A stretch of DNA of 64,000 nt, from assembly GCA_910574185.1 (NCBI GenBank), contig CAJSZQ010000006.1:62001-126000 (forward strand), given 5' to 3'. The translations under genes and the position numbers were made by a program. The DNA comes from Lachnospiraceae bacterium (GTDB lineage Bacteria; Bacillota; Clostridia; Lachnospirales; Lachnospiraceae). This document shows positions 42,571 through 51,660 of this stretch, one piece after another. Under the pieces are notes generated by a model. The model had not been told where the DNA came from and did not search any database. It saw nothing but the letters and a program-made list of their open reading frames with translations. The stretch's first letter is position 1; the number at the start of each line of letters is the position of its first letter.

Positions 42571-44301
42571 TCAGTTGTCTTCTCTTTCCAAAATCATTTC
42601 ATCTAACGCATTTCCAGGCGGAACAATCGGCATAACATTATCTTCTCTATCAATGATAAATTCAATGACAGTTGGCGCCTTCCTATTCTTTCTTGCAGTT
42701 TCCAGTGCTACAATAATTCCTTTCTCATCAGTTACCCGAATACCTTTTGCACCATAACTTTCTGCTAATTTTATAAAATTAGGCGTATATTCCGGACAAC
42801 ATTCTGTTGGAGCGTTACATTTTACATTACAGCTTTTCCTATAACGCATACAGGTGCTTGAATAACGCTTATCAAAAAACATTTCCTGCCATTGCCTTAC
42901 ATTCCCCAAATAGCCGTTATTTAAAATACAGATTGTAATTGGCAATTCATATACAATCGCAGTCGCCATTTCCTGTATATTCATCTGCATGCCGCCGTCA
43001 CCAGAAATCACGACCACATCTAATTCAGGATTTCCTATTTTTGCTCCGATTCCCGCCGGAAATCCATATCCCATAGTTCCTAATCCGCCGGAAATCAACA
43101 TTCGCTTTTTTTCATCTAAATCAATAAACTGTGTTGCCCATAGCTGGTTTTGTCCCACGTCTGTCGCGATGATAACCTTGTCAAAAATTCGGTTGATAGA
43201 TTGCATAATTTTTTCTGGTGTTATGCCATCTTTTTTCATAGTAACAGGATACTGTTTTTTCCATTCTTTCATTTGTTCCACCCATATTTTTATATCTAAA
43301 GGCTTTACTTTTTCAATCAGTTTACTGATTGCTATTTTTGCGTCTGCTACAATCGGGACATCAACGGCAATATTTCTCGAAATAACAGCAGCATCTATAT
43401 CAACATGGATAATCGCCGCATCTGAAGCAAATTCTTCAGTTTTTCCCGTAATCCGGTCGTTAAATCTTGTCCCAATAGAAAAAAGCACATCACACTTACT
43501 GATTGCTTTATTGGCTGCGTAGCTGCCATGTATGCCTATATTTCCCACATATAAATCATGTGTAGTAGGAATAACACCTTTTCCCATAATAGTCGTGATA
43601 ACTGGCGCTCCTGTTATTTCTACAAGATTCAACATCTCTTTATTAGCACGACTGATATTGACGCCACCGCCAATGAGAAAAACAGGTCTTTTTGCATTAT
43701 TCAACAAATCTATTGCTTTTTTGAGCTGTTCATTGTGAACGGAGTTATTCGGTTTATATCCGCTGATTTCTATTTTTTCGGGATATTCATCACTTCCATA
43801 TGCTCTCTGTATATCTTTTGGTAAATCTATTACAACAACCCCAGGCCTTCCTGTCTTTGCAATATAAAAGGCTTTTTTAATAATTTGTGCTAAATCTTCT
43901 CTTTTGCGAACGGTTACGGCGTATTTACAGATGCTCCTTGTAATTCCAACTATATCCACTTCTTGAAAAGCGTCGTTTCCTATAAGCCCCGTTGGAACCT
44001 GCCCTGTAAAACAGATTAACGGAACGCTGTCATAGTTTGCTGTTGCAATCCCTGTCACCAAATTTGTTGCACCAGGACCACTTGTAACCAAACAGACGCC
44101 AACTTTTCCAGTTGAACGTGCATATCCGTCGGCCGCATGGACTAATCCCTGTTCATGTCTTGGCAAGATAATATTGATGTCATTTTCCCCATATAAAACA
44201 TTAAATAAATCAATTACTTGCCCACCCGGATATGCGAAGAGTGTGTCTACCTGCTCTTCTTTCAGCGCTTTTACAAATAATTCTGCTCCTGTTATATCCA
44301 T
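42571..44301 (-). CDS. ilvB: Acetolactate synthase large subunit
   Basis: A 576-residue thiamine-diphosphate enzyme condensing two pyruvates to acetolactate. Catalytic Glu is in ILPRHEQGLVHAADGYARST (about 48), the FAD/quinone-type middle domain follows, and the cofactor motif is SGDGGMQMNIQEMATAIVYE to ICILNNGYLGNVRQWQEMFF (about 435-475). No small regulatory subunit ilvN is adjacent. Unusual: residues 482-505 carry five cysteines (STCMRYRKSCNVKCN, then ECCPEY) between the cofactor motif and the C-terminal domain. A TetR gene is directly upstream and shares its operator. Biosynthetic or catabolic use is undecided. Confidence 0.9.
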   Translation of the reverse strand: MDITGAELFVKALKEEQVDTLFAYPGGQVIDLFNVLYGENDINIILPRHEQGLVHAADGYARSTGKVGVCLVTSGPGATNLVTGIATANYDSVPLICFTGQVPTGLIGNDAFQEVDIVGITRSICKYAVTVRKREDLAQIIKKAFYIAKTGRPGVVVIDLPKDIQRAYGSDEYPEKIEISGYKPNNSVHNEQLKKAIDLLNNAKRPVFLIGGGVNISRANKEMLNLVEITGAPVITTIMGKGVIPTTHDLYVGNIGIHGSYAANKAISKCDVLFSIGTRFNDRITGKTEEFASDAAIIHVDIDAAVISRNIAVDVPIVADAKIAISKLIEKVKPLDIKIWVEQMKEWKKQYPVTMKKDGITPEKIMQSINRIFDKVIIATDVGQNQLWATQFIDLDEKKRMLISGGLGTMGYGFPAGIGAKIGNPELDVVVISGDGGMQMNIQEMATAIVYELPITICILNNGYLGNVRQWQEMFFDKRYSSTCMRYRKSCNVKCNAPTECCPEYTPNFIKLAESYGAKGIRVTDEKGIIVALETARKNRKAPTVIEFIIDREDNVMPIVPPGNALDEMILEREDN

Positions 44302-44320
44302 ATCCCTTCCCTCCTTGTAT

Positions 44321-44332
44321 GCGAGTGCTTGC
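44321..44332. promoter_or_regulatory. TetR operator before ilvB
   Basis: GCGAGTGCTTGC, 20 bases upstream of the ilvB start, is almost identical to GCAAGTGCTTGC at 44972-44983 upstream of the TetR gene. The half-sites GCRAG and CTTGC are inverted around TG. Both lie just before the ribosome binding site. Confidence 0.65.
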
Positions 44333-44378
44333 ATGCATATAAATTATTAAAAATGGCACCATGTGATTCGTGCCATTT

Positions 44379-44957
44379 TTACATCCCTAAGATACCGTCT
44401 ACAAAAATTTTCACACTATATTTTATAAATTCTTCCCGGCTTGTTTTTACAAGATTTCGATTGAAAGATGCGCTCAGGAACGTATAACCAAATGTTGAAG
44501 AAAAAATAGTCATTACCAAACTCTCAAAATCAAAATGCCCTATCTTTCCCATTTCTTCCATCCTTTGGAAGTACTCCGTCAAAAAAGCAACAAATGTCTG
44601 CGGTACTTTCATGATTAAAGGCGCTGTTTCATCATAAAGTTGCGGCGCCCTCAGTCCAATAGATAAATTTACAAAATCCGGCGTTATTCTGTCCATATAA
44701 GCGTTCATAAACATTTCTAAATCCGGTTTTAGCTCCCACTGCACATTCTCAAAAATATCCGACGTAACATTCGCCCGCCATTTTTCTTGTGTTACTCCCT
44801 GTAATACAATATCTTTTTTATTTTTGAACTTTCTAAATAAGGTACACTCATTCACTCCGGCTAAACGTGCAATATCTTTTGTAGTCGTAGCAACATATCC
44901 CTTATCACGAATTAACGACATGGTTGCATCAATGATTTTTTGGCTTGTTTCATCCAT
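44379..44957 (-). CDS. TetR/AcrR-family regulator (likely controls ilvB)
   Basis: A 192-residue TetR protein. The N-terminal domain has KIIDATMSLIRDKGYVATTT and DIARLAGVNECTLFRKFKNK (about 6-48); the C-terminal two thirds are the variable ligand-binding helices. It is encoded directly upstream of ilvB in the same direction, and both genes have the 12-bp inverted motif GCRAGTGCTTGC in front, so auto-repression and repression of ilvB are likely. ATG 44957 follows GGAGG. Confidence 0.9.
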   Translation of the reverse strand: MDETSQKIIDATMSLIRDKGYVATTTKDIARLAGVNECTLFRKFKNKKDIVLQGVTQEKWRANVTSDIFENVQWELKPDLEMFMNAYMDRITPDFVNLSIGLRAPQLYDETAPLIMKVPQTFVAFLTEYFQRMEEMGKIGHFDFESLVMTIFSSTFGYTFLSASFNRNLVKTSREEFIKYSVKIFVDGILGM

Positions 44958-44971
44958 CTCGCCACCTCCAT

Positions 44972-44983
44972 GCAAGTGCTTGC
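44972..44983. promoter_or_regulatory. TetR operator before its own gene
   Basis: GCAAGTGCTTGC is an inverted repeat of GCAAG and CTTGC around TG, 15 bases before the TetR start, matching the ilvB site at 44321-44332 in 11 of 12 positions. Confidence 0.65.
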
Positions 44984-45022
44984 TGTCATTCTATCAATTC
45001 TCTATTGAAATGTCAATAAAAA

Positions 45023-45619
45023 CTATTCCATTATTAACTTGTACATTGCAGCAATATCCTCAGAAGCCATCTCAAATTTAGATTTTTCAATCAATAGATT
45101 CTTCCCTGTCATGATATAGGACGGTATGATACGAATACCATTATAAAAGATTTCACTGCTCCGCAGTTTATAAGTAGAAATACTCGGAACCGCATTTTTT
45201 CTCGTTTCTTTCTTGCTAATCATATTAAAAGCTTTTTTTGCCACATCTCCCATCAACATGATAACTTTTACATTAGGAAACAGTGCCAGTTCTCGTTCCA
45301 GGTATGGCAAACTTTTTTCTATGCTCTCTTTTGCGACTGTATATTCTGTTTTTGGTATTTTTACAGCATTTGTAATATAAATCCCTTTATCTAAAATATC
45401 CTGAATTGTACTTACCCGTATTCCGGCTTTTTGAAACAATGGAATAGTCGTCGACAAATAAGCTGCTTCTGCTCCACCATAAAAATCATCTGTCGGATTT
45501 TCAGGTACAATCTCATTTATCATAAGTGCCCTTATCGTTTTCGGATTTACCATTACGTGATTAAATTGAAATTCTTCTCCCCCGACATTTAGTTTTTGTA
45601 ATTCTTCTCTTACATTCAT
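45023..45619 (-). CDS. Uracil-DNA-glycosylase-family protein
   Basis: A 198-residue protein of the uracil-DNA glycosylase superfamily by overall pattern: ALMINEIVPENPTDDFYGGA near the N-terminus (substrate-pocket region), YITNAVKIPKTEYTVAKESI in the middle, and LALFPNVKVIMLMGDVAKKA (strand with the MLMG motif) at about 125. The catalytic motif is not classical, so a base-excision role is an inference and it may act on another base or be inactive. ATG 45619 follows GAGGAG. It stands alone between small odd frames and the TetR gene. Confidence 0.72.
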   Translation of the reverse strand: MNVREELQKLNVGGEEFQFNHVMVNPKTIRALMINEIVPENPTDDFYGGAEAAYLSTTIPLFQKAGIRVSTIQDILDKGIYITNAVKIPKTEYTVAKESIEKSLPYLERELALFPNVKVIMLMGDVAKKAFNMISKKETRKNAVPSISTYKLRSSEIFYNGIRIIPSYIMTGKNLLIEKSKFEMASEDIAAMYKLIME

Positions 45620-45793
45620 TTCATACACTCCTCGTAATGTTTTCATGCAATTTTATGTCTTACTATCATCTTTTTCTTTCATAACAATGACGTGCTCTTC
45701 AACTGTATCCTTGTATTGACAGGTGTTACAATCATTTTCACATCATTCGTTCTTGGTAATCATTTCTTTGAAACTAGCGTTCTGTCTGTATTA

Positions 45794-45964
45794 TCATTTT
45801 TCTTCAGATTCCTTTTCTTCTTCATCAAGTTCTTGAACCTGCGCTTCACTTGTTTCCGAAAGAGCTTCCAGCATCTTGCGTATCTCATTTTGAGCTATGG
45901 GTCCTAAACCTAAAGACATGCTCACCATTAGAGCGAGAAAGAACTTATATAACTTTGCTTTCAT
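45794..45964 (-). CDS. Small signal-peptide-like acidic protein
   Basis: A 56-codon gene with an ideal ribosome binding site (GGAGG, seven bases, ATG). The peptide has a basic start MKAKLYK, a hydrophobic stretch FFLALMVSMSLGLGPIA like a signal peptide, then an acidic helix ending VQELDEEEKESEEK. No cysteine is present, so it is not a lantibiotic or cyclic autoinducer of the AgrD type. It is not recognised; secretion or membrane anchoring is a guess from the leader. It lies upstream of the glycosylase gene on the same strand. Confidence 0.55.
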   Translation of the reverse strand: MKAKLYKFFLALMVSMSLGLGPIAQNEIRKMLEALSETSEAQVQELDEEEKESEEK

Positions 45965-46085
45965 TCATATTCCTCCGATTCAATCTCTGCTTTGCTTCAT
46001 TTTCATAAATATAACGTTTATCTCACCACATTTAAACAAATAAAAAGAAGCCATTATTTGATTCGAATACGGCTTATATCCGGCA

Positions 46086-46367
46086 TCACATTTGCAGTAA
46101 TTTGAAAAGGAGGTAGATTCCTTGTATTAACTCATGCAGGATAATTAAACATAGAATAAGCAGAGGTACTGCTACAGCATAACCCCAAGAAATACAATCT
46201 AAATCAAAACCATTCACATTATCGTAGAACCAAAATGTTATAGCCATAAATGGCAACATGACTAACAGACCTAAATACATTACTTTTAACTCCCCATTTG
46301 TCGTTGCTTTATTATATATCCATTTCCTTATAAATGAAAGTGATTTTTTTATCTCAAACCTCCTCAT
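46086..46367 (-). CDS. Truncated DUF3267-like membrane protein
   Basis: About 93 residues with two membrane segments (MYLGLLVMLPFMAITFWFYD and YAVAVPLLILCLIILHELIQ). The end HELIQGIYLLFKLLQM resembles the HELIHG zincin motif of DUF3267 proteins, but the second His is Gln and the protein stops right after it, whereas the family has about 80 more residues. It is probably a decayed or truncated gene. The frame continues upstream to 46418, overlapping the XRE gene; ATG 46367 is taken as start. Co-directional with the XRE regulator at 46402-46881. Confidence 0.5.
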   Translation of the reverse strand: MRRFEIKKSLSFIRKWIYNKATTNGELKVMYLGLLVMLPFMAITFWFYDNVNGFDLDCISWGYAVAVPLLILCLIILHELIQGIYLLFKLLQM

Positions 46368-46401
46368 TTTTATAAAGCATAGAGAAGGCATCTTTGCACA
46401 A

Positions 46402-46881
46402 TCAAACCCCCTTATCAATTGCTTGTAGATTCAGCATGGAAATAATCTGATTCTGCATCTTTTCAACACTTTCAACCCTAACCCTGCCAATCTGGTTTCT
46501 TGTCATTTCAAAATCTATATCAGGCAGCATTCTTTCAAAAAGGTTATTAATCTCAGGAGAGGCTCCCATTAAAGCTATTGCAAGAGACTTCGTATCAAAT
46601 TGTTTGAATGCTTCTTTTAATTCCTCTCTGTGAATGGCAGATATTTGTTCAAAATCGGTTATCCTCTGCGGCGCTATCTTAGGCTCTAATATATCGTTTA
46701 TTGTCATATCATACAGCTTAGAAATTTTCAGCAAAATCTCTAAATCAGGAATTGTTGCTCCGGTTTCCCATTTTGAAACTGCCTGTCTTGAAATATCCAA
46801 CTTTTTTGCTAAATCCTCCTGCGTAAAATGATGGCTTTTCCGCAGGAAATATAAGTATCTTGATATTATAGTTATGTTCAT
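46402..46881 (-). CDS. XRE-family transcriptional regulator
   Basis: A 159-residue protein with an N-terminal Cro/C1 helix-turn-helix, YFLRKSHHFTQEDLAKKLDI then SRQAVSKWETGATIPDLEIL (about 10-50), and a longer C-terminal part without a recognised domain. This head is typical of regulators paired with small DUF3267-type membrane proteins; such a gene, truncated, overlaps it. ATG 46881 follows GGAGAG. What it senses is unknown. Confidence 0.88.
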   Translation of the reverse strand: MNITIISRYLYFLRKSHHFTQEDLAKKLDISRQAVSKWETGATIPDLEILLKISKLYDMTINDILEPKIAPQRITDFEQISAIHREELKEAFKQFDTKSLAIALMGASPEINNLFERMLPDIDFEMTRNQIGRVRVESVEKMQNQIISMLNLQAIDKGV

Positions 46882-47041
46882 TAATCTCACTCTCCTTTTT
46901 GCTATTATAAATCATACAGAAGGAAGATAAAAGAATCAGGTAAGTGCGAAAAAGCAAATGCAAGTTGCCCTGATGCAGCCTCTGTATTTTACTCAATATG
47001 TAATCCCACATTCTGTCTTAAAGTTTTCTTTTCATACTCAC

Positions 47042-47083
47042 AAAAAAGGCTTCAAGAGTTTCATTTCTCTCAAAGCCTTTTCT
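47042..47083 (-). terminator. Terminator after lysS
   Basis: AAAAAGGCTT...AGAG and CTCT...AAGCCTTTT form a hairpin with T-runs on both sides, so it can work in either direction. On minus it ends transcription about 155 bases after lysS. The rest of the 46882-47239 gap has no recognised feature. Confidence 0.65.
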
Positions 47084-47239
47084 ATAATTCACATATCTCA
47101 TTGTTCAAATCCGTATATTTTTATACGAAATCTGCGATTTTTCCCCCTCTGCACAACTTTCTGCATCAAATGTAAGTTTGATGTAATGATGTAAATCAGG
47201 GGTCTAAAACACTTGATGTTTTTTATCCTGCTTTTCGCT

Positions 47240-49168
47240 CTAATACAGCTTCGCGCCTGCCGGGATATGGTCGTCCACCATCAGAAGATGAAGCCTTTCC
47301 TCTCCCTCTTCCTCATGGATTGCACTTATTATCATTCCACAGGAATCAATCCCCATCATAGCTCTCGGCGGAAGATTGGTAATAGCTATCAAAGTCTTTC
47401 CAATCAGCTCCTCCGGCTCGTAATAGGTGTGAATACCGCTTAAAATCGTGCGGTCTGTGCCTGTTCCATCGTCTAAAGTGAACTGCAGAAGCTTCTTACT
47501 CTTCGGCACTGCAACGCATTCTTTTACCTTTACCGCCCTGAAATCTGACTTGCTGAATGTCTCAAAATCCACCATATCAGAGAATAACGGCTCAATCTTT
47601 ACCTTTGAGAAGTCGATAGCCTCTTTTACTGGTTCAGCAGCTTTCTCTTCCGCCTTTTCTTGACCTTTTTTAACCTCAGAACCACCCAGTGACTTCATTG
47701 TTGGACACAATAACACATCCCGTATCGCCGCCGAATCCGTCAGCAACATACACATCCTGTCAATTCCGAACCCAATTCCGCCTGTTGGCGGCATACCAAT
47801 CTCTAATGCATTCAGAAAGTCTTCGTCTGTTGTATTTGCCTCTTCATCGCCCTGTGCCAGTAATTCTTCCTGTGCCTTGAATCGCTCTCTCTGATCAATC
47901 GGGTCATTCAGCTCAGAATATGCATTGGCCATTTCCCAGCCATTCATGAAGAATTCAAATCGCTCTACGTATTCCGGATTCTCTGGTTTCTTCTTCGTCA
48001 GCGGCGAAATCTCAATCGGGTGATCCATCACAAAGGTCGGCTGGATTAAATGCTCCTCCGCAAATTCCTCAAAGAAAAGACTTAAAATATCACCCTTTTT
48101 ATGCCTATCCTCAAACTCTACATGGTGTTCCGTTGCAATCGCTCTTGCCTGCTCCAGCGTCTCCACTTCATTCCAGTCAATGCCTGCATATTTCTTAACC
48201 GCATCCACCATGCTAATTCTCTCAAACGGCTTGCCTAGATCCATCTCCACGCCATTATATACGATGGTTGTAGTTCCCAGAACCTCTTTGGCCACATGAC
48301 GGTAAAGATTCTCTGTCAAATCCATCATACCGTTATAATCGGTATATGCCTGATACAGCTCCATCAGCGTAAACTCCGGATTATGCCTGGTATCAAGTCC
48401 CTCGTTGCGGAATACGCGCCCAATCTCATATACCCTCTCCAGACCGCCTACAATCAATCGCTTTAAGTACAGCTCCAGGGAAATCCTTAATTTAAAGTCT
48501 TCTCCCAGTGCATTGAAATGTGTCTCAAAGGGTCTTGCCGCAGCGCCTCCCGCGTTGCTTACCAGCATCGGCGTCTCTACCTCTAAAAACCCCTGTCCGT
48601 CCAGGTATCTTCTAATCGCGCTGATAATGTGAGAACGCTTAATAAAAGTCTCTCTCACCTCCGGATTCATAATCAAATCCACATATCTCTGACGATAACG
48701 AATATCCGTATTAGTCAGTCCGTGAAACTTCTCCGGCAGTATCTGCAGACTCTTAGATAAAAGCGTCACAGCCGTTGCATGGACAGATATTTCCCCGGTC
48801 TTTGTCTTAAATACTTCACCTTCAATTCCCACAATATCGCCGATATCCATTTTCTTAAAATCTTTATAGGATTCCTCTCCGATACTGTCTCTTGCCACAT
48901 AAGACTGAATGTTGCCGGACTGATCCAGCACGTTGCAGAAAGATGCTTTCCCCATGACTCGTTTCTGCATGATGCGGCCTGCAATACGCACCTGCTTTCC
49001 TTCCATCTCATCATAGTGATCTTTTATGTCTGCCGCATGACTGTTTACATCATAGCTCATAACCTGATAAGGGTCCTTGCCATTTGCCTGAAGGTCTGCC
49101 AGCTTCTCCCGGCGGACTTTTCTTAACTGATTAATATCTGGTTCCTGTCCTTGTTTCTGCTGTGCCAC
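47240..49168 (-). CDS. lysS: Lysyl-tRNA synthetase with C-terminal tRNA-binding domain
   Basis: A 642-residue class II lysyl-tRNA synthetase. The anticodon-binding OB fold is at 60-150, followed by motif 2 ([20 protein letters not shown], about 245) and motif 3 ([20 protein letters not shown], about 470). After a Glu/Lys/Ala-rich linker a roughly 110-residue EMAPII/MetRS-C type tRNA-binding domain follows ([60 protein letters not shown]). The fusion is a known feature in some clostridia and extends the normal length of about 495. greA lies 23 bases upstream in the same operon. Confidence 0.96.
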   Translation of the reverse strand: MAQQKQGQEPDINQLRKVRREKLADLQANGKDPYQVMSYDVNSHAADIKDHYDEMEGKQVRIAGRIMQKRVMGKASFCNVLDQSGNIQSYVARDSIGEESYKDFKKMDIGDIVGIEGEVFKTKTGEISVHATAVTLLSKSLQILPEKFHGLTNTDIRYRQRYVDLIMNPEVRETFIKRSHIISAIRRYLDGQGFLEVETPMLVSNAGGAAARPFETHFNALGEDFKLRISLELYLKRLIVGGLERVYEIGRVFRNEGLDTRHNPEFTLMELYQAYTDYNGMMDLTENLYRHVAKEVLGTTTIVYNGVEMDLGKPFERISMVDAVKKYAGIDWNEVETLEQARAIATEHHVEFEDRHKKGDILSLFFEEFAEEHLIQPTFVMDHPIEISPLTKKKPENPEYVERFEFFMNGWEMANAYSELNDPIDQRERFKAQEELLAQGDEEANTTDEDFLNALEIGMPPTGGIGFGIDRMCMLLTDSAAIRDVLLCPTMKSLGGSEVKKGQEKAEEKAAEPVKEAIDFSKVKIEPLFSDMVDFETFSKSDFRAVKVKECVAVPKSKKLLQFTLDDGTGTDRTILSGIHTYYEPEELIGKTLIAITNLPPRAMMGIDSCGMIISAIHEEEGEERLHLLMVDDHIPAGAKLY

Positions 49169-49191
49169 TTTTTACACTCCTTACTTTCTTC

Positions 49192-49674
49192 TTAAATAGA
49201 GCGTTCGATCTTCAACACTTTGTATGTGATCTCTCCCGCCTGTGTCTCAACTGCAACCTCGTCTCCCACTTCGCGTCCAATCAGGGCTTTTCCCACTGGA
49301 GATTCATTGGAAATCTTTCCCTGCAAACTGTTAGCCTCTGTGGACCCGACAATTTTAAATTCCATTTCCTCTTCAAATTCTTCATCGTACACTGTGACTG
49401 TACAGCCAATATTAATCTTATCAGAATCTACTTCATCTTCTACTACAACCTCAGCGTTCTTTAAAATCTTCTCTAGCTCCTCAATTCTTGCCTCAATATC
49501 ACGCTGTTCATCCTTCGCCGCATCGTACTCAGCATTCTCCGACAAGTCCCCCTGCTCTCTCGCCTCTTTAATCTTGCCGGCAACCTCTTTGCGCCTTACT
49601 ACCTTCAGATTCTCCAGTTCATCCTCCAGCGCTTTCAAACCTGCATACGTAAGAATTCTTTTCTTCTCTTCCAT
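49192..49674 (-). CDS. greA: Transcription elongation factor GreA
   Basis: A 160-residue GreA, which rescues backtracked RNA polymerase by stimulating transcript cleavage. The long N-terminal coiled coil has the tip acidic motif in REQGDLSENAEYDAAKDEQR (about 40-59), and the C-terminal FKBP-like domain contains EEMEFKIVGSTEANSLQGKI and SPVGKALIGREVGDEVAVET. Its gene precedes lysS by 23 bases, forming a common clostridial pair. Confidence 0.97.
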   Translation of the reverse strand: MEEKKRILTYAGLKALEDELENLKVVRRKEVAGKIKEAREQGDLSENAEYDAAKDEQRDIEARIEELEKILKNAEVVVEDEVDSDKINIGCTVTVYDEEFEEEMEFKIVGSTEANSLQGKISNESPVGKALIGREVGDEVAVETQAGEITYKVLKIERSI

Positions 49675-49851
49675 GTCTTTCTACCGCTCCTTACTTATAC
49701 CTTATCGGACATCGTCGCCCGTCCGCAGGGCATACTTTCACAATTTCATTATTATACCTAACCAGCTCATTTCTGTCAATATTTTAACCCAAAGATTTCT
49801 CGGACTCCTGATATTCCATTACCGTTCACAGTGTGTCTGTAATTCGTAATA

Positions 49852-50808
49852 TTATTCCGGCAGATAATCCAGCAGCGCCTCCAATTCCTCATAAGATTCT
49901 ACCTGATTGACCTTATCCCTTAATTTTGCCGAACCCTTCATACCTCTGGTATACCAGGCCACATGTTTTCTCATCTCCCGGATTCCCTGATATTCCCCCT
50001 TAAATTCAAGCTGTAGTCTGGCATGGCGCAGCATGGTCTCTCTGACAGCTTCCAAATCAGGCCGTTCGGGCATACATCCTGTTGCCCGATATTCTCTAAG
50101 TTCCCGGAATATCCATGGATTCCCCTGTGCTCCCCGTCCAATCATAACTCCATCACACCCGGTTTCCTCCTGCATCTTCGCAGCCAATTTTGCAGAAACC
50201 ACATCCCCGTTACCAATAACCGGAATCTGAACCGCCTCCTTAACTTTGCGGATAATCTCCCAGTCCGCTCTGCCAGAGTAATACTGCTCTCTGGTGCGCC
50301 CATGTACCGTCACAGCCGCCCCTCCGGCTTCTTCAATAACCTTTGCGATTTCCACCGCATTGACACTGGTTTCATCAAATCCTTTGCGTATCTTAACTGT
50401 TACCGGTTTGCAAATTGCCTTTACCGTCTCAGCTACAATATTATATACAAGCTTCGGGTTTTTCATGAGTGCAGATCCTTCCCCATTTTTTACCACTTTG
50501 GGAACTGGACATCCCATGTTGATATCCAATATCTGGAATGGCAGCTCTTCAATTCTCCTGGCCTGTTCCGCAATAATTTTCGGCTCAGAGCCAAAAAGCT
50601 GCAGAGACACTGGATATTCTTCCGAATGAATGGACAATAGCGCCCTTGTATTCTTATTATTATACTGCAGCGCTTTCGCACTAATCATCTCCATACACAA
50701 AAGCCCCGCCCCCTGCTCCTTACATAACAGACGAAAAGGCAGGTCTGTAACTCCTGCCATTGGTGCGAGAATATACGGAACTTCCAACATTACTTTTCCT
50801 ATTTGCAT
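49852..50808 (-). CDS. dusB: tRNA-dihydrouridine synthase
   Basis: A 318-residue flavoprotein of the DusB group, reducing uridine in tRNA D-loops. FMN-binding LAPMAGVTDLPFRLLCKEQG is near the N-terminus, the catalytic Cys is in DINMGCPVPKVVKNGEGSAL (about 100), and the phosphate loop is in CDGVMIGRGAQGNPWIFREL (about 225). It ends close to the greA upstream region and starts just after coaX, in one string of minus-strand genes. Confidence 0.95.
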   Translation of the reverse strand: MQIGKVMLEVPYILAPMAGVTDLPFRLLCKEQGAGLLCMEMISAKALQYNNKNTRALLSIHSEEYPVSLQLFGSEPKIIAEQARRIEELPFQILDINMGCPVPKVVKNGEGSALMKNPKLVYNIVAETVKAICKPVTVKIRKGFDETSVNAVEIAKVIEEAGGAAVTVHGRTREQYYSGRADWEIIRKVKEAVQIPVIGNGDVVSAKLAAKMQEETGCDGVMIGRGAQGNPWIFRELREYRATGCMPERPDLEAVRETMLRHARLQLEFKGEYQGIREMRKHVAWYTRGMKGSAKLRDKVNQVESYEELEALLDYLPE

Positions 50809-50819
50809 TCTCTTCCTCT

Positions 50820-51602
50820 TTATTTCTGCCCAAGTTTCTTATTTTTCTCATAAATAAACTGTAACCCTTTTAACGTCAGATTCGGGTCATAGAAATCAAT
50901 AGCGTCCGTCTCATCTACAATAATTGTACCAAGTCCTCCAGTTGCCACTACCTTTGCTTCTTTATATCCAGACTCTTCTTTTAATTTCCTGATAATATAC
51001 TCCGTCTGTCCGATATGTCCATATACCAGACCTGCCTGCATACTGGAAATCGTTTCCTTTGCCAGTACAGACTCCGGCTTTTTAATCTCAATTTCCGGAA
51101 GCATAGCGGCGCCTCCCCACAGCGCTCTGGCCGTTGTACGGATTCCCGGCGCAATTACACCAACGCCAAAGGTTCCATCCGGCTCAACCAAATCGTAAGT
51201 TGTAGCCGTTCCAAAATCCACTACAATTACCGGCCCGCCGTACAGCTTATAGGCTGCAACAGCATCCACAATCCTGTCTGGACCGGTCAGACGCGGATTT
51301 TCAGTCGTTACACGAATACCCGTCTTAATTCCCGCCGAAACCACAATCGGCTTACAGCCAAAATATTTGATAATGGCGCTGCCAAAAGAGTGCATAATAT
51401 CCGACACCACCGAAGCGATAATCACTGCATCCACCTCATCCGGGTCCATATCCTGATTTCGCAAAAGCTCCCGCAGCGAAATACCGTATTCGTCCGAAGT
51501 CCGAGGCTGCTTCGTCGTCATGCGAAATTTCCCCAGAAGCTCCTTGTCCCGAAACACTCCCAGCGTAATATTTGTATTTCCTATATCAATTGCAAGCAAC
51601 AT
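50820..51602 (-). CDS. coaX: Type III pantothenate kinase
   Basis: A 260-residue CoaX, starting CoA synthesis by phosphorylating pantothenate. The N-terminal motif is [20 protein letters not shown], the substrate motif is [20 protein letters not shown] (about 100), and the catalytic motif is [18 protein letters not shown]. The start at ATG 51602 aligns with the usual [10 protein letters not shown]-terminus; upstream residues are not conserved. It lies between the DUF6145-like gene and dusB, followed by dusB after 12 bases. Confidence 0.95.
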   Translation of the reverse strand: MLLAIDIGNTNITLGVFRDKELLGKFRMTTKQPRTSDEYGISLRELLRNQDMDPDEVDAVIIASVVSDIMHSFGSAIIKYFGCKPIVVSAGIKTGIRVTTENPRLTGPDRIVDAVAAYKLYGGPVIVVDFGTATTYDLVEPDGTFGVGVIAPGIRTTARALWGGAAMLPEIEIKKPESVLAKETISSMQAGLVYGHIGQTEYIIRKLKEESGYKEAKVVATGGLGTIIVDETDAIDFYDPNLTLKGLQFIYEKNKKLGQK

Positions 51603-51660
51603 AACAATATTCCTCTCATTTACCGCCACCTGTATAAACCATCATAATCATTTGTTTTTT

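Noticed and set aside
47170-47240. Terminator directly after lysS
   Set aside because: AAAACA/TGTTTT is short and AT-only; the hairpin at 47042-47083 is better.
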